A stretch of 6,831 bases of DNA from assembly GCA_012521935.1 (NCBI GenBank), contig JAAYLJ010000140.1, positions 1-6,831 of the forward strand, in the 5' to 3' direction. This DNA comes from Campylobacteraceae bacterium (GTDB taxonomy: Bacteria > Campylobacterota > Campylobacteria > Campylobacterales > Campylobacteraceae). Below the pieces are notes generated by a model. The model saw only the letters and a program-made list of their open reading frames with translations, was not told where the DNA came from and ran no database searches. Below, piece after piece: positions 1-5,679 of the stretch; the first letter of the stretch is position 1; each line of letters begins with the position of its first letter. The translations under genes were made by a program, and so were the position numbers.

Positions 1-812
1 AAAACTCTTCTATAGCTCATGAGTTTTCAACCACTTCAGTTGAAACTGGAAAAAGGGTTGAAGATACAACCTCTTTGGTTAATGAAACAACTACAAAATC
101 AATTTTAATTCAAGATGAGATGGATAGCTCAATAAAAAAGGCTTTAGAAAACAAAGATGAGTTAGCCCACGCGTTAGATTATATTGATGATGCAAATAAA
201 GCCATTACATTTTTAAATGAACAGATTCAAGCTAGCTCTCAAACAGAGATCGAATTAGCTGGAAAGATGGAACTTTTAAGTCAAAATGCCGAACAAGTAA
301 AAGAAGTTTTAACTGTCATTAATGATATAGCTGATCAAACAAATCTTCTTGCACTTAACGCTGCCATTGAAGCAGCTCGTGCAGGAGAGCATGGAAGAGG
401 ATTTGCTGTTGTTGCAGATGAAGTTAGAAATTTAGCTGAGAGAACTCAAAGAAGTTTAACTGAAATTAATGCAACCATAAATGTGATAGTTCAATCAGTT
501 ATGGAATCAAGTGAAACCATGACAGTGAATGCGAAAAATATTGAAGAGCTAACTACAGTTTCACTAAATGTTGAGAGTAAAATCTCACAAATGGCAAAAG
601 TAATGCAAAATGCCATTGGAATGAGTGAGGCAACTGTTAATGATCATGTTCAAAGTGGCAAGAGGGTTAAAGAGATTATAGATACAATCTCTCAAATAAA
701 TACCCTCTCAGCTGAAAATAGTAGAAGTGTTGAAGAGATGAGTAGCGCAGCAATGCACTTAAGCGGAATGAGTGAGAATTTAAATACTAAACTCTCTTTA
801 TTTAAGACTTAA
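1..812 (+). CDS. Methyl-accepting chemotaxis protein, C-terminal signalling part (5' truncated by window edge)
   Basis: This is the cytoplasmic signalling hairpin of a chemoreceptor, which binds CheW and CheA in the cell-pole array. The frame is open to the left edge (first full codon at position 3) with no convincing start; the TTG at 75 is internal, so the gene is partial. The highly conserved hairpin tip lies at about 333-434 and contains DQTNLLALNAAIEAARAGE and GRGFAVVADEVRNLAERT. About 140 residues follow the tip Glu, or 20 heptads, which fits the 40H class. The remaining sequence is rich in Ser, Glu, Gln and Ala with heptad character, as expected of a long antiparallel coiled coil and its methylation helices. 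The protein ends in LSLFKT and has no CheR-tethering pentapeptide such as NWETF. Membrane and sensor parts are outside the window, so the ligand is unknown. Its last codons overlap the convergent aminotransferase gene. Confidence 0.96.
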   Translation, partial: NSSIAHEFSTTSVETGKRVEDTTSLVNETTTKSILIQDEMDSSIKKALENKDELAHALDYIDDANKAITFLNEQIQASSQTEIELAGKMELLSQNAEQVKEVLTVINDIADQTNLLALNAAIEAARAGEHGRGFAVVADEVRNLAERTQRSLTEINATINVIVQSVMESSETMTVNAKNIEELTTVSLNVESKISQMAKVMQNAIGMSEATVNDHVQSGKRVKEIIDTISQINTLSAENSRSVEEMSSAAMHLSGMSENLNTKLSLFKT

Positions 813-1919
813 ATATTGGCGTAGTCTATCTACGCCCTCCCTCATGTGTGAAATCTCTTTTGTGTAAGCAAAGCGCATATATTTTTTACCATCTTTAATC
901 CCAAAATCAACCCCAGGTGTTGCTGCTACATGGATTTTCTCAAGCAACTCTTTTGCAAAAAGAGCGCTATCGTTGCTATATTTTGAAATGTCTGCCCATA
1001 GATAAAAAGCTCCCTCAGGCTTTGCATCAATGGTAAAAAACTCACTAAGCGCTTCAAAAAGATAATCCCTTCTTTTTCTAAAAGTATCTCTTACAAAACT
1101 CAAATACTCTTCATCAAAAGCTTCAAGAGCTGCATATTGGCTAAGTGTTGGTGGACAAATGAATAGATTTTGCGCCAAAATTTCTGCCTCTTTTAGCTTT
1201 TGTTTTGGGACAATTATCCACCCAAGTCTAAATCCTGGCATACAAAAATATTTTGAAAAACCATTTATGACATAAAGCTCATCATCAAACTCAAGCGCAC
1301 TATGAGCTCTTTTTTCATAAGTTAAACCGTGGTAAAGTTCATCTGAAATAAAAGAAATCCCCTCTTCTTTACACCCTTTAATTAACTCTTTTAATCCATT
1401 TTTTCCATATATGTTTCCTGTTGGATTTGCTGGAGAGGAGATTTGAATAGCTTTAATGTTTTTACCTTTTATATCCTCTTTTCTAAGCTCATAACTACTT
1501 TCTTTAGAGATAGGCAAAAAAAGTGGCTCAATGTCTAAAACTCTAGCTACATTTTTATAGCATGGATATGAAGGATCACTTAAGCCCAAAATATCCCCGC
1601 TTGAAAGAGTTAGGGCGTAAGCCATTATGAATGCTCCACTTGTACCTGGAGTTAAAAATATTTGACTTGTATCAACACTAACTCCATACTCTTTTTCATA
1701 ATGCTTTGCTATTTTTCCTCTTAACTCTTCCAAACCCTTACTTTGTGTGTAGGCAGCTTTATTAAGATTCTTTTCTAAGGTTTTTAAAACTTTTGGAGAT
1801 GGAGGTAGATCTGGTTGACCTATCTCAAAATGTATAGCATCTTCATATTTGCTTGCATCTCTTACTATGTCCATAACCATAAATGGAGTCAAATCTTTAC
1901 ATCTCATTTTAAGTCTCAT
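798..1919 (-). CDS. PLP-dependent aminotransferase, class I/II (fold type I)
   Basis: A cytoplasmic aminotransferase of 373 residues, close to the usual length of about 370-400. Visible motifs in order are the N-terminal FEIGQPDLPPSP (31-42), the PLP-contacting SSPANPTGN with Asn165, SDELYHGL with Asp193 and Tyr196, the Schiff-base lysine in FSKYFCMPGFRLGW (Lys223, Arg231), and MRF near the C-terminus, whose Arg349 would bind the substrate carboxylate. The pattern fits the class I-gamma aspartate/aromatic/alanine-type group. The amino acid substrate cannot be read from sequence, so no symbol is given. ATG at 1919 gives an N-terminus (MRLKMRCKDLTPF) that aligns well with family starts of the M-x-L-x-K-R type. 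A second ATG at 1907 is possible, and neither has a strong Shine-Dalgarno. A TATAAT box lies just upstream. The gene stands alone, divergent from the signalling cassette and convergent with the MCP, so a link to signalling is not implied. Confidence 0.95.
   Translation of the reverse strand: MRLKMRCKDLTPFMVMDIVRDASKYEDAIHFEIGQPDLPPSPKVLKTLEKNLNKAAYTQSKGLEELRGKIAKHYEKEYGVSVDTSQIFLTPGTSGAFIMAYALTLSSGDILGLSDPSYPCYKNVARVLDIEPLFLPISKESSYELRKEDIKGKNIKAIQISSPANPTGNIYGKNGLKELIKGCKEEGISFISDELYHGLTYEKRAHSALEFDDELYVINGFSKYFCMPGFRLGWIIVPKQKLKEAEILAQNLFICPPTLSQYAALEAFDEEYLSFVRDTFRKRRDYLFEALSEFFTIDAKPEGAFYLWADISKYSNDSALFAKELLEKIHVAATPGVDFGIKDGKKYMRFAYTKEISHMREGVDRLRQYLSLK
818..836. repeat. Perfect 7-bp inverted repeat (hairpin) at the MCP/aminotransferase convergent junction
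   Basis: GGCGTAG (818-824) and CTACGCC (830-836) are perfect inverted copies with a 5-nt loop, GC-rich in an AT-rich setting. The hairpin lies 6 bases past the MCP stop and inside the last codons of the aminotransferase gene. No T-run follows on the plus strand. On the minus strand the following bases are A/T-rich but mixed. It may help end transcription or protect the 3' end of the MCP mRNA, but it is not a canonical intrinsic terminator. A second small palindrome, TTTAAG-A-CTTAAA (801-813), sits over the two stop codons. Confidence 0.5.
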
Positions 1920-1925
1920 CTTTAA

Positions 1926-1957
1926 AAGTTATTTCTTGATTATATCTATCTTAACTT
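1926..1957. repeat. Inverted repeat AAGTTA-N20-TAACTT in the divergent promoter region
   Basis: AAGTTA (1926-1931) and TAACTT (1952-1957) are perfect inverted 6-bp half-sites flanking the minus-strand TATAAT box, with the right half touching the plus-strand extended -10. The placement would suit a dimeric regulator controlling both genes. Six-base A/T-rich matches arise often by chance in such DNA, so this is only a candidate operator. Confidence 0.2.
1939..1944 (-). promoter_or_regulatory. Putative -10 box (TATAAT) for the aminotransferase gene
   Basis: On the minus strand this hexamer reads TATAAT, an exact sigma-70 consensus. It predicts a transcript start near 1932, only about 12 nt before the ATG at 1919 and about 24 nt before the ATG at 1907. 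The upstream -35 area is simply AT-rich, as is usual in Campylobacterota. The spot is a short divergent intergenic gap, where a promoter is expected. Confidence 0.5.
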
Positions 1958-1958
1958 A

Positions 1959-1967
1959 TGCTATTAT
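1959..1967 (+). promoter_or_regulatory. Putative extended -10 promoter (TGCTATTAT) for the small-protein/kinase/regulator cassette
   Basis: The string reads TG-n-TATTAT, an extended -10 element of the same form as the one before the cheY-like gene (TGCTAAAAT). A start 6-8 nt past the box would fall at about 1973-1975, on the ATG at 1973, suggesting a leaderless or nearly leaderless message. No good -35 is seen at 17 nt. The element and the divergent TATAAT box are 17 bp apart, so the two promoters share DNA and may interfere. Confidence 0.4.
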
Positions 1968-1972
1968 TGCTC

Positions 1973-2299
1973 ATGACTGTAAGCGAAGCAAAAAAACGAT
2001 TAAAAAACGATTTTTCCTACATTAAATTGGAGTATAACTCAAAGGAGTTGCTCTTAACGCTTAAAAACTTAGTTTATAGTAAGCGTTTTGGCATGGGATA
2101 TGCGTGGCATGCTTTTTTAACTTTAAGCGGGAATGATGTAGTGGAAGCAAGGTTTGAGTGCCATACAAGCGATACTTCAACTGGAGTGTTTCATCAAAAA
2201 CTTCCAGCACCTCCACCTGTTTGGGATGAACTTAGGAAGGTTTGCGAGGTTTTGGAGCTTAATTTGGGGGTGGTAAGTGCTAAGGACGATGGAAGATAG
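1973..2299 (+). CDS. Small protein of unknown function (about 108 aa), first gene of the kinase cassette
   Basis: I do not recognise this family. The predicted product is a small soluble protein without a signal peptide or membrane helix. It has a Lys-rich N-terminus (SEAKKRLKNDF), a middle with alternating hydrophobic residues, GYAWHAFLTLSG, the segment ARFECHTSDTSTG with one Cys and one His, then KLPAPPPVWDEL and a short helix-like end. A mixed alpha/beta domain is likely. ATG at 1973 is preferred because it starts at a predicted +1. ATG at 1958 would add MLLLL and would lie inside the promoter. Neither has a visible Shine-Dalgarno. The last 11 bp overlap the start of the histidine kinase gene, which indicates translational coupling and supports a shared role, for example as an accessory or modulator of the kinase (inference). 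That the gene is real is supported by the absence of stops, the overlap arrangement and the fit between two other genes. Confidence 0.65.
   Translation: MTVSEAKKRLKNDFSYIKLEYNSKELLLTLKNLVYSKRFGMGYAWHAFLTLSGNDVVEARFECHTSDTSTGVFHQKLPAPPPVWDELRKVCEVLELNLGVVSAKDDGR
1991..2012 (+). repeat. Two exact tandem copies of AAAAAACGATT (11 bp)
   Basis: AAAAAACGATT occurs at 1991-2001 and again at 2002-2012, near the start of the small unknown gene. The unit is not a multiple of three, so gain or loss of one copy would shift the frame and end the small protein early. The A6 runs are also slippage-prone. It may equally be plain Lys/Asn codon use in AT-rich DNA. Confidence 0.7.
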
Positions 2300-3446
2300 C
2301 CAGAGGGTTTATGTCAATGTTACTTTAAATGAGTATATTAATTTAACTTACTTTAAAACTCTTTTGGAAAACTCCGCAGTTACTAAGTCAGACTTAACAG
2401 GTAAAATAATCTATGCAAATGAGAATTTTTGTAAAATTACGGGCTACACTAAAGATGAATTAATTGGCAAAAATCACAATATTTTTAAACATCCAGAAAA
2501 TGATCCAAATATTTTTAAATCTTTATGGGAGAGCATAAAGGCTGGCAAGGTTTGGCAAGAAAGACTTCTTAGCGTAAATAAAGATGGTTCAGATTTTTGG
2601 GCTGAGACAACCATAATCCCACTCATAGACAAAGAGGGCTTAAAGCCCATTGAGTACATTGCAATTAGACGAGATATAACTGATTTTTTAAAATTAAAAA
2701 GAGAAGCAAATGCCCAAAAAATAAAGGCAAAAGAGGCAAAAGAGATTTCAAAAGCTAAAGATGCTTTTTTAATTCTTTTTACACATGAACTTAAAACACC
2801 ATTAAATGCCATAATCAACTTTTCAAAATACCTTTTAAAACATGCTAATCATATTGAAAATATGCCTAAAGGAAAGCTTGCTGTACTTCTTGAGAGGATT
2901 GAAAACTCTGCTAAAGATATGCTTTTAAATGTTACAGATTTGCTAGATTTATCAAAATTAAGAGTAAATAAACTTATCTACAATAAAAGTTCATTTGGAG
3001 CTTGTAATGCAGTGCATAGTGTTATTGAGGAGCTAGAGGGCATTAGTAATGCTAAAGGTGTAAAAATTAAAACAGAAAATCTTTGTAAAAAGAGCGCAGA
3101 ATCAAGTTCGCATAGGTTAGTAACTGATGAGTTTAGATTTAAACAGATAGTTAGAAATATTTTATCAAATGCCATTAAATATTCAAATGGAAAAGTTTTA
3201 GTTAGCATGCTTGGAGAGGATGAGTTTTGGGAGTTACACATTGAAGATAATGGTCCGGGGATTGAAAATAGTGAGGGAATTTTTGATCTTTTTGAAAGAG
3301 AGCATGGAAAGAGCCAACATGAGGGGACTGGAGTGGGTTTAACTTTTGTGAAGTATCTTTGTAAAGATTTAGGGTTTTCATATCATTTAGATAGATCCAA
3401 AGCACTTGGCGGGCTTGATTTTATAATTTCACAAAAAAGGAGTTAG
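2289..3446 (+). CDS. Soluble PAS-domain sensor histidine kinase
   Basis: A cytoplasmic sensor kinase of 385 residues that autophosphorylates on His and passes the phosphate to a receiver domain, most likely that of the next gene. There is no membrane segment. Counting from the ATG at 2289, a PAS domain covers about residues 18-131 (YANENFCKITGY, then a His68-Pro69 pair, Trp80 and Trp89, ending RRDITDF). A Lys/Glu/Ala-rich coiled-coil linker covers about 133-157. The HisKA helix pair has His166 in FTHELKTPLNAI. The ATPase domain has an N box (RNILSNAIKYS, Asn294), G1 box (DNGPGI, 320-325), F box (FDLFERE) and G2 box (GTGVGLTFVK). The PAS region resembles the FAD-binding Aer type (NxFCxIxGY, HP, W), so redox or energy sensing is plausible but not shown. 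A GTG at 2277 could add four residues; the ATG is preferred because AAGGA lies directly upstream, though its spacing is short. The start overlaps the previous gene by 11 bp. Confidence 0.95.
   Translation: MEDSQRVYVNVTLNEYINLTYFKTLLENSAVTKSDLTGKIIYANENFCKITGYTKDELIGKNHNIFKHPENDPNIFKSLWESIKAGKVWQERLLSVNKDGSDFWAETTIIPLIDKEGLKPIEYIAIRRDITDFLKLKREANAQKIKAKEAKEISKAKDAFLILFTHELKTPLNAIINFSKYLLKHANHIENMPKGKLAVLLERIENSAKDMLLNVTDLLDLSKLRVNKLIYNKSSFGACNAVHSVIEELEGISNAKGVKIKTENLCKKSAESSSHRLVTDEFRFKQIVRNILSNAIKYSNGKVLVSMLGEDEFWELHIEDNGPGIENSEGIFDLFEREHGKSQHEGTGVGLTFVKYLCKDLGFSYHLDRSKALGGLDFIISQKRS
2726..2743 (+). repeat. Two tandem copies of GGCAAAAGA (9 bp) in the kinase linker
   Basis: GGCAAAAGA is repeated exactly at 2726-2734 and 2735-2743. 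It encodes the repeated KAKEAKE stretch of the coiled-coil between the PAS and HisKA domains. The unit is three codons, so a copy-number change keeps the frame but would shift the heptad register of the signalling helix. Confidence 0.7.
3437..3442 (+). promoter_or_regulatory. Ribosome binding site AAGGAG that sets the TTG start of the response regulator
   Basis: AAGGAG lies in the last codons of the kinase gene, with 5 nt between it and the TTG at 3448. There is no ATG or GTG at the expected N-terminus of the receiver domain, and the first residues (VKVLVVDDNEDN) must follow directly, so the TTG is the likely initiator. Confidence 0.75.
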
Positions 3447-3447
3447 T

Positions 3448-4713
3448 TTGGTTAAGGTTCTTGTTGTTGATGATAATGAAGATAATCGCTTAACCTTAGA
3501 GTTACTTCTTGAAGAGTTTGAAAATTTAACTATTAAAGAAGCAAAAGATGGAAAAGAGGCGATAGAGTGCTTTAATGAAGAGTTTTTTGACTTAGTTTTT
3601 ATGGATATTTTGATGCCAAATATTGATGGATTTGATGCGACACAAAAAATCAAACAAAATCATCCAAAAGCAATGATAGTTGCCATAAGCGCGCTAGATG
3701 ATGAGTTTTCAAAAGATAGAATGCTTCTTTGTGGCGCGGAAGATTACCTAACTAAGCCAATTGAGCATCATCTTTTTCATCAAAGAATCAAAAATTACTT
3801 AAGTATTATTAGATATAGAAAAGAGGGCATAAAACAAGAAAATGCCATAAATCCATTCCAAAAAAGTGTATTTTTTAAAAGAGTAGCCTTTTTTATTAAT
3901 TGTGAAGCTGGTTTGGCAGAGTTTTGGGATGATGCGCTAAATGAGGGAAGACTTACACTTTTTAGTGATGAAGTGCGCTTTGTTTATGGAGTTGGGCTTT
4001 GGCTGCTTAAACTTAAAAAACCATTTAAAATTTTGATTGAGCAAGATGAAGATGCTTTTTATCTTACTTTGCTTAACGCAAGTGGCATAAAAAGATCAAT
4101 TCTATCAAACCTCATTAAAAAACATCTCCCAAATATTTTATATATGTTTGATGATAATTCCATATATTTAAAACTTACAAAAAATAGTAAAGAGAGCATC
4201 TCTTTAGATGAAGAGACAAGAGAGCTTTTAGGTAAAACTCACCATGGAAGCATGAATGCAAAAGAGTATGTGGAGAGCTCTGTTATCTCTTTGCTACCAA
4301 AAATTGAGTCTTTAGAAAGTATTGAAGATGCCATAGATATGAATCTTTTAGAGCTTAGCCAAACGCACAATCTTGACACTATCTTGCTTTTGGCAGATAA
4401 TTTTAAAGAGTACCATAGTGTGCTTGAGCTTTTAACTAATTTTAACCATTTAGCTTTTGCCATAGAGTCATTAATAGAGTTTTTATGTAGCATAAAAGAT
4501 AAAAACCCATCTAATGATAAATTAGTTGAACTTTCAAACATGCTGCTTGATCTTCTTCATGATTTAACAAATTGGCGAGAGCAGCTTTTTGTAAAGCAAG
4601 AGGCGGTAAATATCCACTATTTAGACGCATCTTTACTTAACTCATGTATGCAAATTAGAGCGGTGTTTGATGACAAAGTTATTGATGAAGGTGATGATTT
4701 AGAGTTTTTTTAG
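3448..4713 (+). CDS. Response regulator: receiver domain plus long uncharacterised output region
   Basis: The probable partner of the upstream PAS kinase, begun one base after its stop. Residues 1-120 form a complete receiver domain: acidic pair in VVDDNEDN (Asp8, Asp9), phosphoacceptor Asp53 in FMDILMPNIDGF, Ser81 in AISALDD, and Lys103 in YLTKPIE. Residues from about 130 to 421 have no DNA-binding, GGDEF, EAL, HD-GYP or AAA+ motif that I can recognise. The part at about 140-245 alternates hydrophobic strands and helices (GVGLWLLKLKKPFKILIEQD). The part at about 255-421 looks all-helical and Leu-rich (LLDLLHDLTNWREQL, NIHYLDASLLNSCMQI) and ends in an acidic tail. It has no HxxKG-type phosphotransfer motif. 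The output is therefore probably protein-protein or an unknown activity. The initiator is TTG, supported by AAGGAG at 3437-3442. Total length of 421 is far beyond a single receiver, and no frameshift is seen. Confidence 0.93.
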   Translation: MVKVLVVDDNEDNRLTLELLLEEFENLTIKEAKDGKEAIECFNEEFFDLVFMDILMPNIDGFDATQKIKQNHPKAMIVAISALDDEFSKDRMLLCGAEDYLTKPIEHHLFHQRIKNYLSIIRYRKEGIKQENAINPFQKSVFFKRVAFFINCEAGLAEFWDDALNEGRLTLFSDEVRFVYGVGLWLLKLKKPFKILIEQDEDAFYLTLLNASGIKRSILSNLIKKHLPNILYMFDDNSIYLKLTKNSKESISLDEETRELLGKTHHGSMNAKEYVESSVISLLPKIESLESIEDAIDMNLLELSQTHNLDTILLLADNFKEYHSVLELLTNFNHLAFAIESLIEFLCSIKDKNPSNDKLVELSNMLLDLLHDLTNWREQLFVKQEAVNIHYLDASLLNSCMQIRAVFDDKVIDEGDDLEFF

Positions 4714-4731
4714 ACACAATTATTATTTTTG

Positions 4732-4740
4732 TGCTAAAAT
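4732..4740 (+). promoter_or_regulatory. Putative extended -10 promoter (TGCTAAAAT) for cheY-cheW-mcp
   Basis: TG-C-TAAAAT is a close match to an extended sigma-70 -10 element, placed 56 bp before the cheY-like ATG in the only sizeable gap of the plus-strand genes. It predicts a start near 4747 and a leader of about 50 nt. A second weaker candidate, TATAGAT, begins at 4751. No -35 hexamer is obvious, and no clear terminator of the preceding cassette is seen, so read-through is possible. Confidence 0.5.
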
Positions 4741-4777
4741 ACTACACTTTTATAGATATTCAAAGATGATATTTTGT

Positions 4778-4797
4778 TCAATTTTAAGGAGAATTGA
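4778..4797 (+). promoter_or_regulatory. cheY ribosome binding site held in the loop of a small inverted repeat
   Basis: AAGGAG (4786-4791) has 5 nt to the ATG at 4797, which fixes that start over the TTG at 4794. TCAATT (4778-4783) and AATTGA (4792-4797) could pair and leave the Shine-Dalgarno in an 8-nt loop. The stem has only one G-C pair, so it would be weak. Confidence 0.6.
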
Positions 4798-5183
4798 TGC
4801 CAAAGAGGGTGATTTTAGTTGATGATAGTAAGACTATTTTAGCCACTGCTGAAATGGCGATGGAGCCACTTATTAACAGCGGTGAAGTAGTTATGAAAAC
4901 CTACCTTAATCCAGCTGAACTTTTAGGAGCTTTGGAGAGTGGAAGCGAGGATTATGATATGTTAATTAGTGATATTAATATGCCTCAATTAAACGGATTA
5001 GATTTAGCGCACTCTTTAAAGCAAAATCCTAGTTTCAAACACAAACCAATCCTCATTCTAACAACTGAAAGTTCGGCTCAAATGAAGGCGCAAGGAAAAG
5101 CAATAGGTGTAACAGGTTGGCTAGTAAAGCCTTTTAGTAATGAAAAGCTAGTTAAAGCAGTCAAAATGGTTTTAGGACTTTAA
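4797..5183 (+). CDS. cheY: Single-domain CheY-like response regulator
   Basis: A stand-alone receiver of 128 residues, the normal length of CheY. When phosphorylated by a CheA kinase it would carry the signal to the flagellar switch, or in some species act as a phosphate sink. Visible sites are Asp9 and Asp10 in ILVDDSKT, phosphoacceptor Asp59 in ISDINMPQLNG, the Thr89-Thr90 pair in ILTTESS, and Lys111 in GWLVKPF. Trp108 occupies the place of E. coli Tyr106, the aromatic switch residue; Trp is frequent there in CheY proteins outside enterics. There is no output domain. The start is ATG 4797, with AAGGAG well spaced. CheW begins one base after the stop, and an MCP follows, so it belongs to a receptor module. 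CheA is not in the window. The symbol reflects family and context; it may be one of several CheY paralogues in the genome. Confidence 0.93.
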   Translation: MPKRVILVDDSKTILATAEMAMEPLINSGEVVMKTYLNPAELLGALESGSEDYDMLISDINMPQLNGLDLAHSLKQNPSFKHKPILILTTESSAQMKAQGKAIGVTGWLVKPFSNEKLVKAVKMVLGL

Positions 5184-5184
5184 G

Positions 5185-5676
5185 ATGGACAAGAAAAAAA
5201 CAGATACTCCAGCGGGTAATCAAAGGTATTTGACTTTCTATATTGAAAATGAACAGTATGGACTCAATATTCAAAATGTAAGAGAGATAATCGCCTCTAT
5301 GAACATAACAAATGTGCCAAAAACTCCTTCCTACATAAAAGGGGTTATAAACTTAAGAGGCGTGGTAATTCCAATTGTAGATGTTAGGCTTAAATTTGGA
5401 TTAGAAGAGAAACCTCATGATGTAAATACTGCAATTATTATTAATGTCATAGACAACCTCTCCATAGGATTTATCGTTGATAGGGTGGAAGATGTGCTTA
5501 CAATAAGCAAGGATAGACTAACTGAAGCACCAAAGTTTGGGACTCATGTTGATACTTCATTTATAGAAAATGTAGCTGAGGTTGGAGATGGAGTTATTAT
5601 GATTTTAAACCTTAAGCGAATATTTGAAGAAGATGAGTTGGCTGGGATCTCTACCATTGAAAGCAAAGAGGAGTAG
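5185..5676 (+). CDS. cheW: Chemotaxis adaptor protein CheW
   Basis: A cytoplasmic coupling protein of 163 residues that links chemoreceptors to CheA in the signalling array. The CheW-type SH3-like double barrel spans about residues 13-150, with QRYLTFYIENEQYGLNI at the first strands, VREII, then the signature IKGVINLRGVVIPIVDVR (52-69; Arg58 matches the conserved receptor/CheA-interface Arg of NLRG) and the second half GFIVDRVEDVL and GVIMILNLKRIF. A short polar, Lys-rich N-terminus and an acidic tail flank it. There is no receiver domain, so this is CheW and not CheV. The ATG follows the cheY-like stop by one base, with AGGA about 7 nt upstream. It sits between cheY and an MCP that probably uses it as partner. 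Confidence 0.97.
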   Translation: MDKKKTDTPAGNQRYLTFYIENEQYGLNIQNVREIIASMNITNVPKTPSYIKGVINLRGVVIPIVDVRLKFGLEEKPHDVNTAIIINVIDNLSIGFIVDRVEDVLTISKDRLTEAPKFGTHVDTSFIENVAEVGDGVIMILNLKRIFEEDELAGISTIESKEE

Positions 5677-5679
5677 GCT

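Noticed and set aside
75..77. TTG as start of the first MCP
   Set aside because: The frame stays open to the window edge, and the upstream residues continue the MCP coiled-coil pattern (ETGKRVED), so this is an internal Leu codon of a truncated gene.
2474..3405. Three minus-strand open frames inside the kinase gene
   Set aside because: They have no domain pattern or ribosome site and lie opposite a gene with all kinase motifs; they are antisense shadows.
3429..4541. Minus-strand open frames opposite the response regulator
   Set aside because: The Ser/Leu-rich composition is typical of the antisense of AT-rich coding DNA; the plus-strand receiver is clear.
3448..4713. Phosphotransfer (Hpt) domain in the helical C-terminus of the regulator
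   Set aside because: Histidines occur (for example NFNHLAFAIE and LLHDLTNW), but none sits in an HxLKG-like Hpt motif.
4715..4733. CACAA/TTGTG inverted repeat after the regulator stop as a terminator
   Set aside because: The stem is only 5 bp, the loop is long and A/T-rich, and no T-run follows; it overlaps the likely promoter, so it is not a convincing terminator.
5185..5676. CheV (CheW-receiver fusion) instead of CheW
   Set aside because: The protein ends after the CheW domain at 163 residues and the next start (an MCP) follows three bases later; no receiver is attached.
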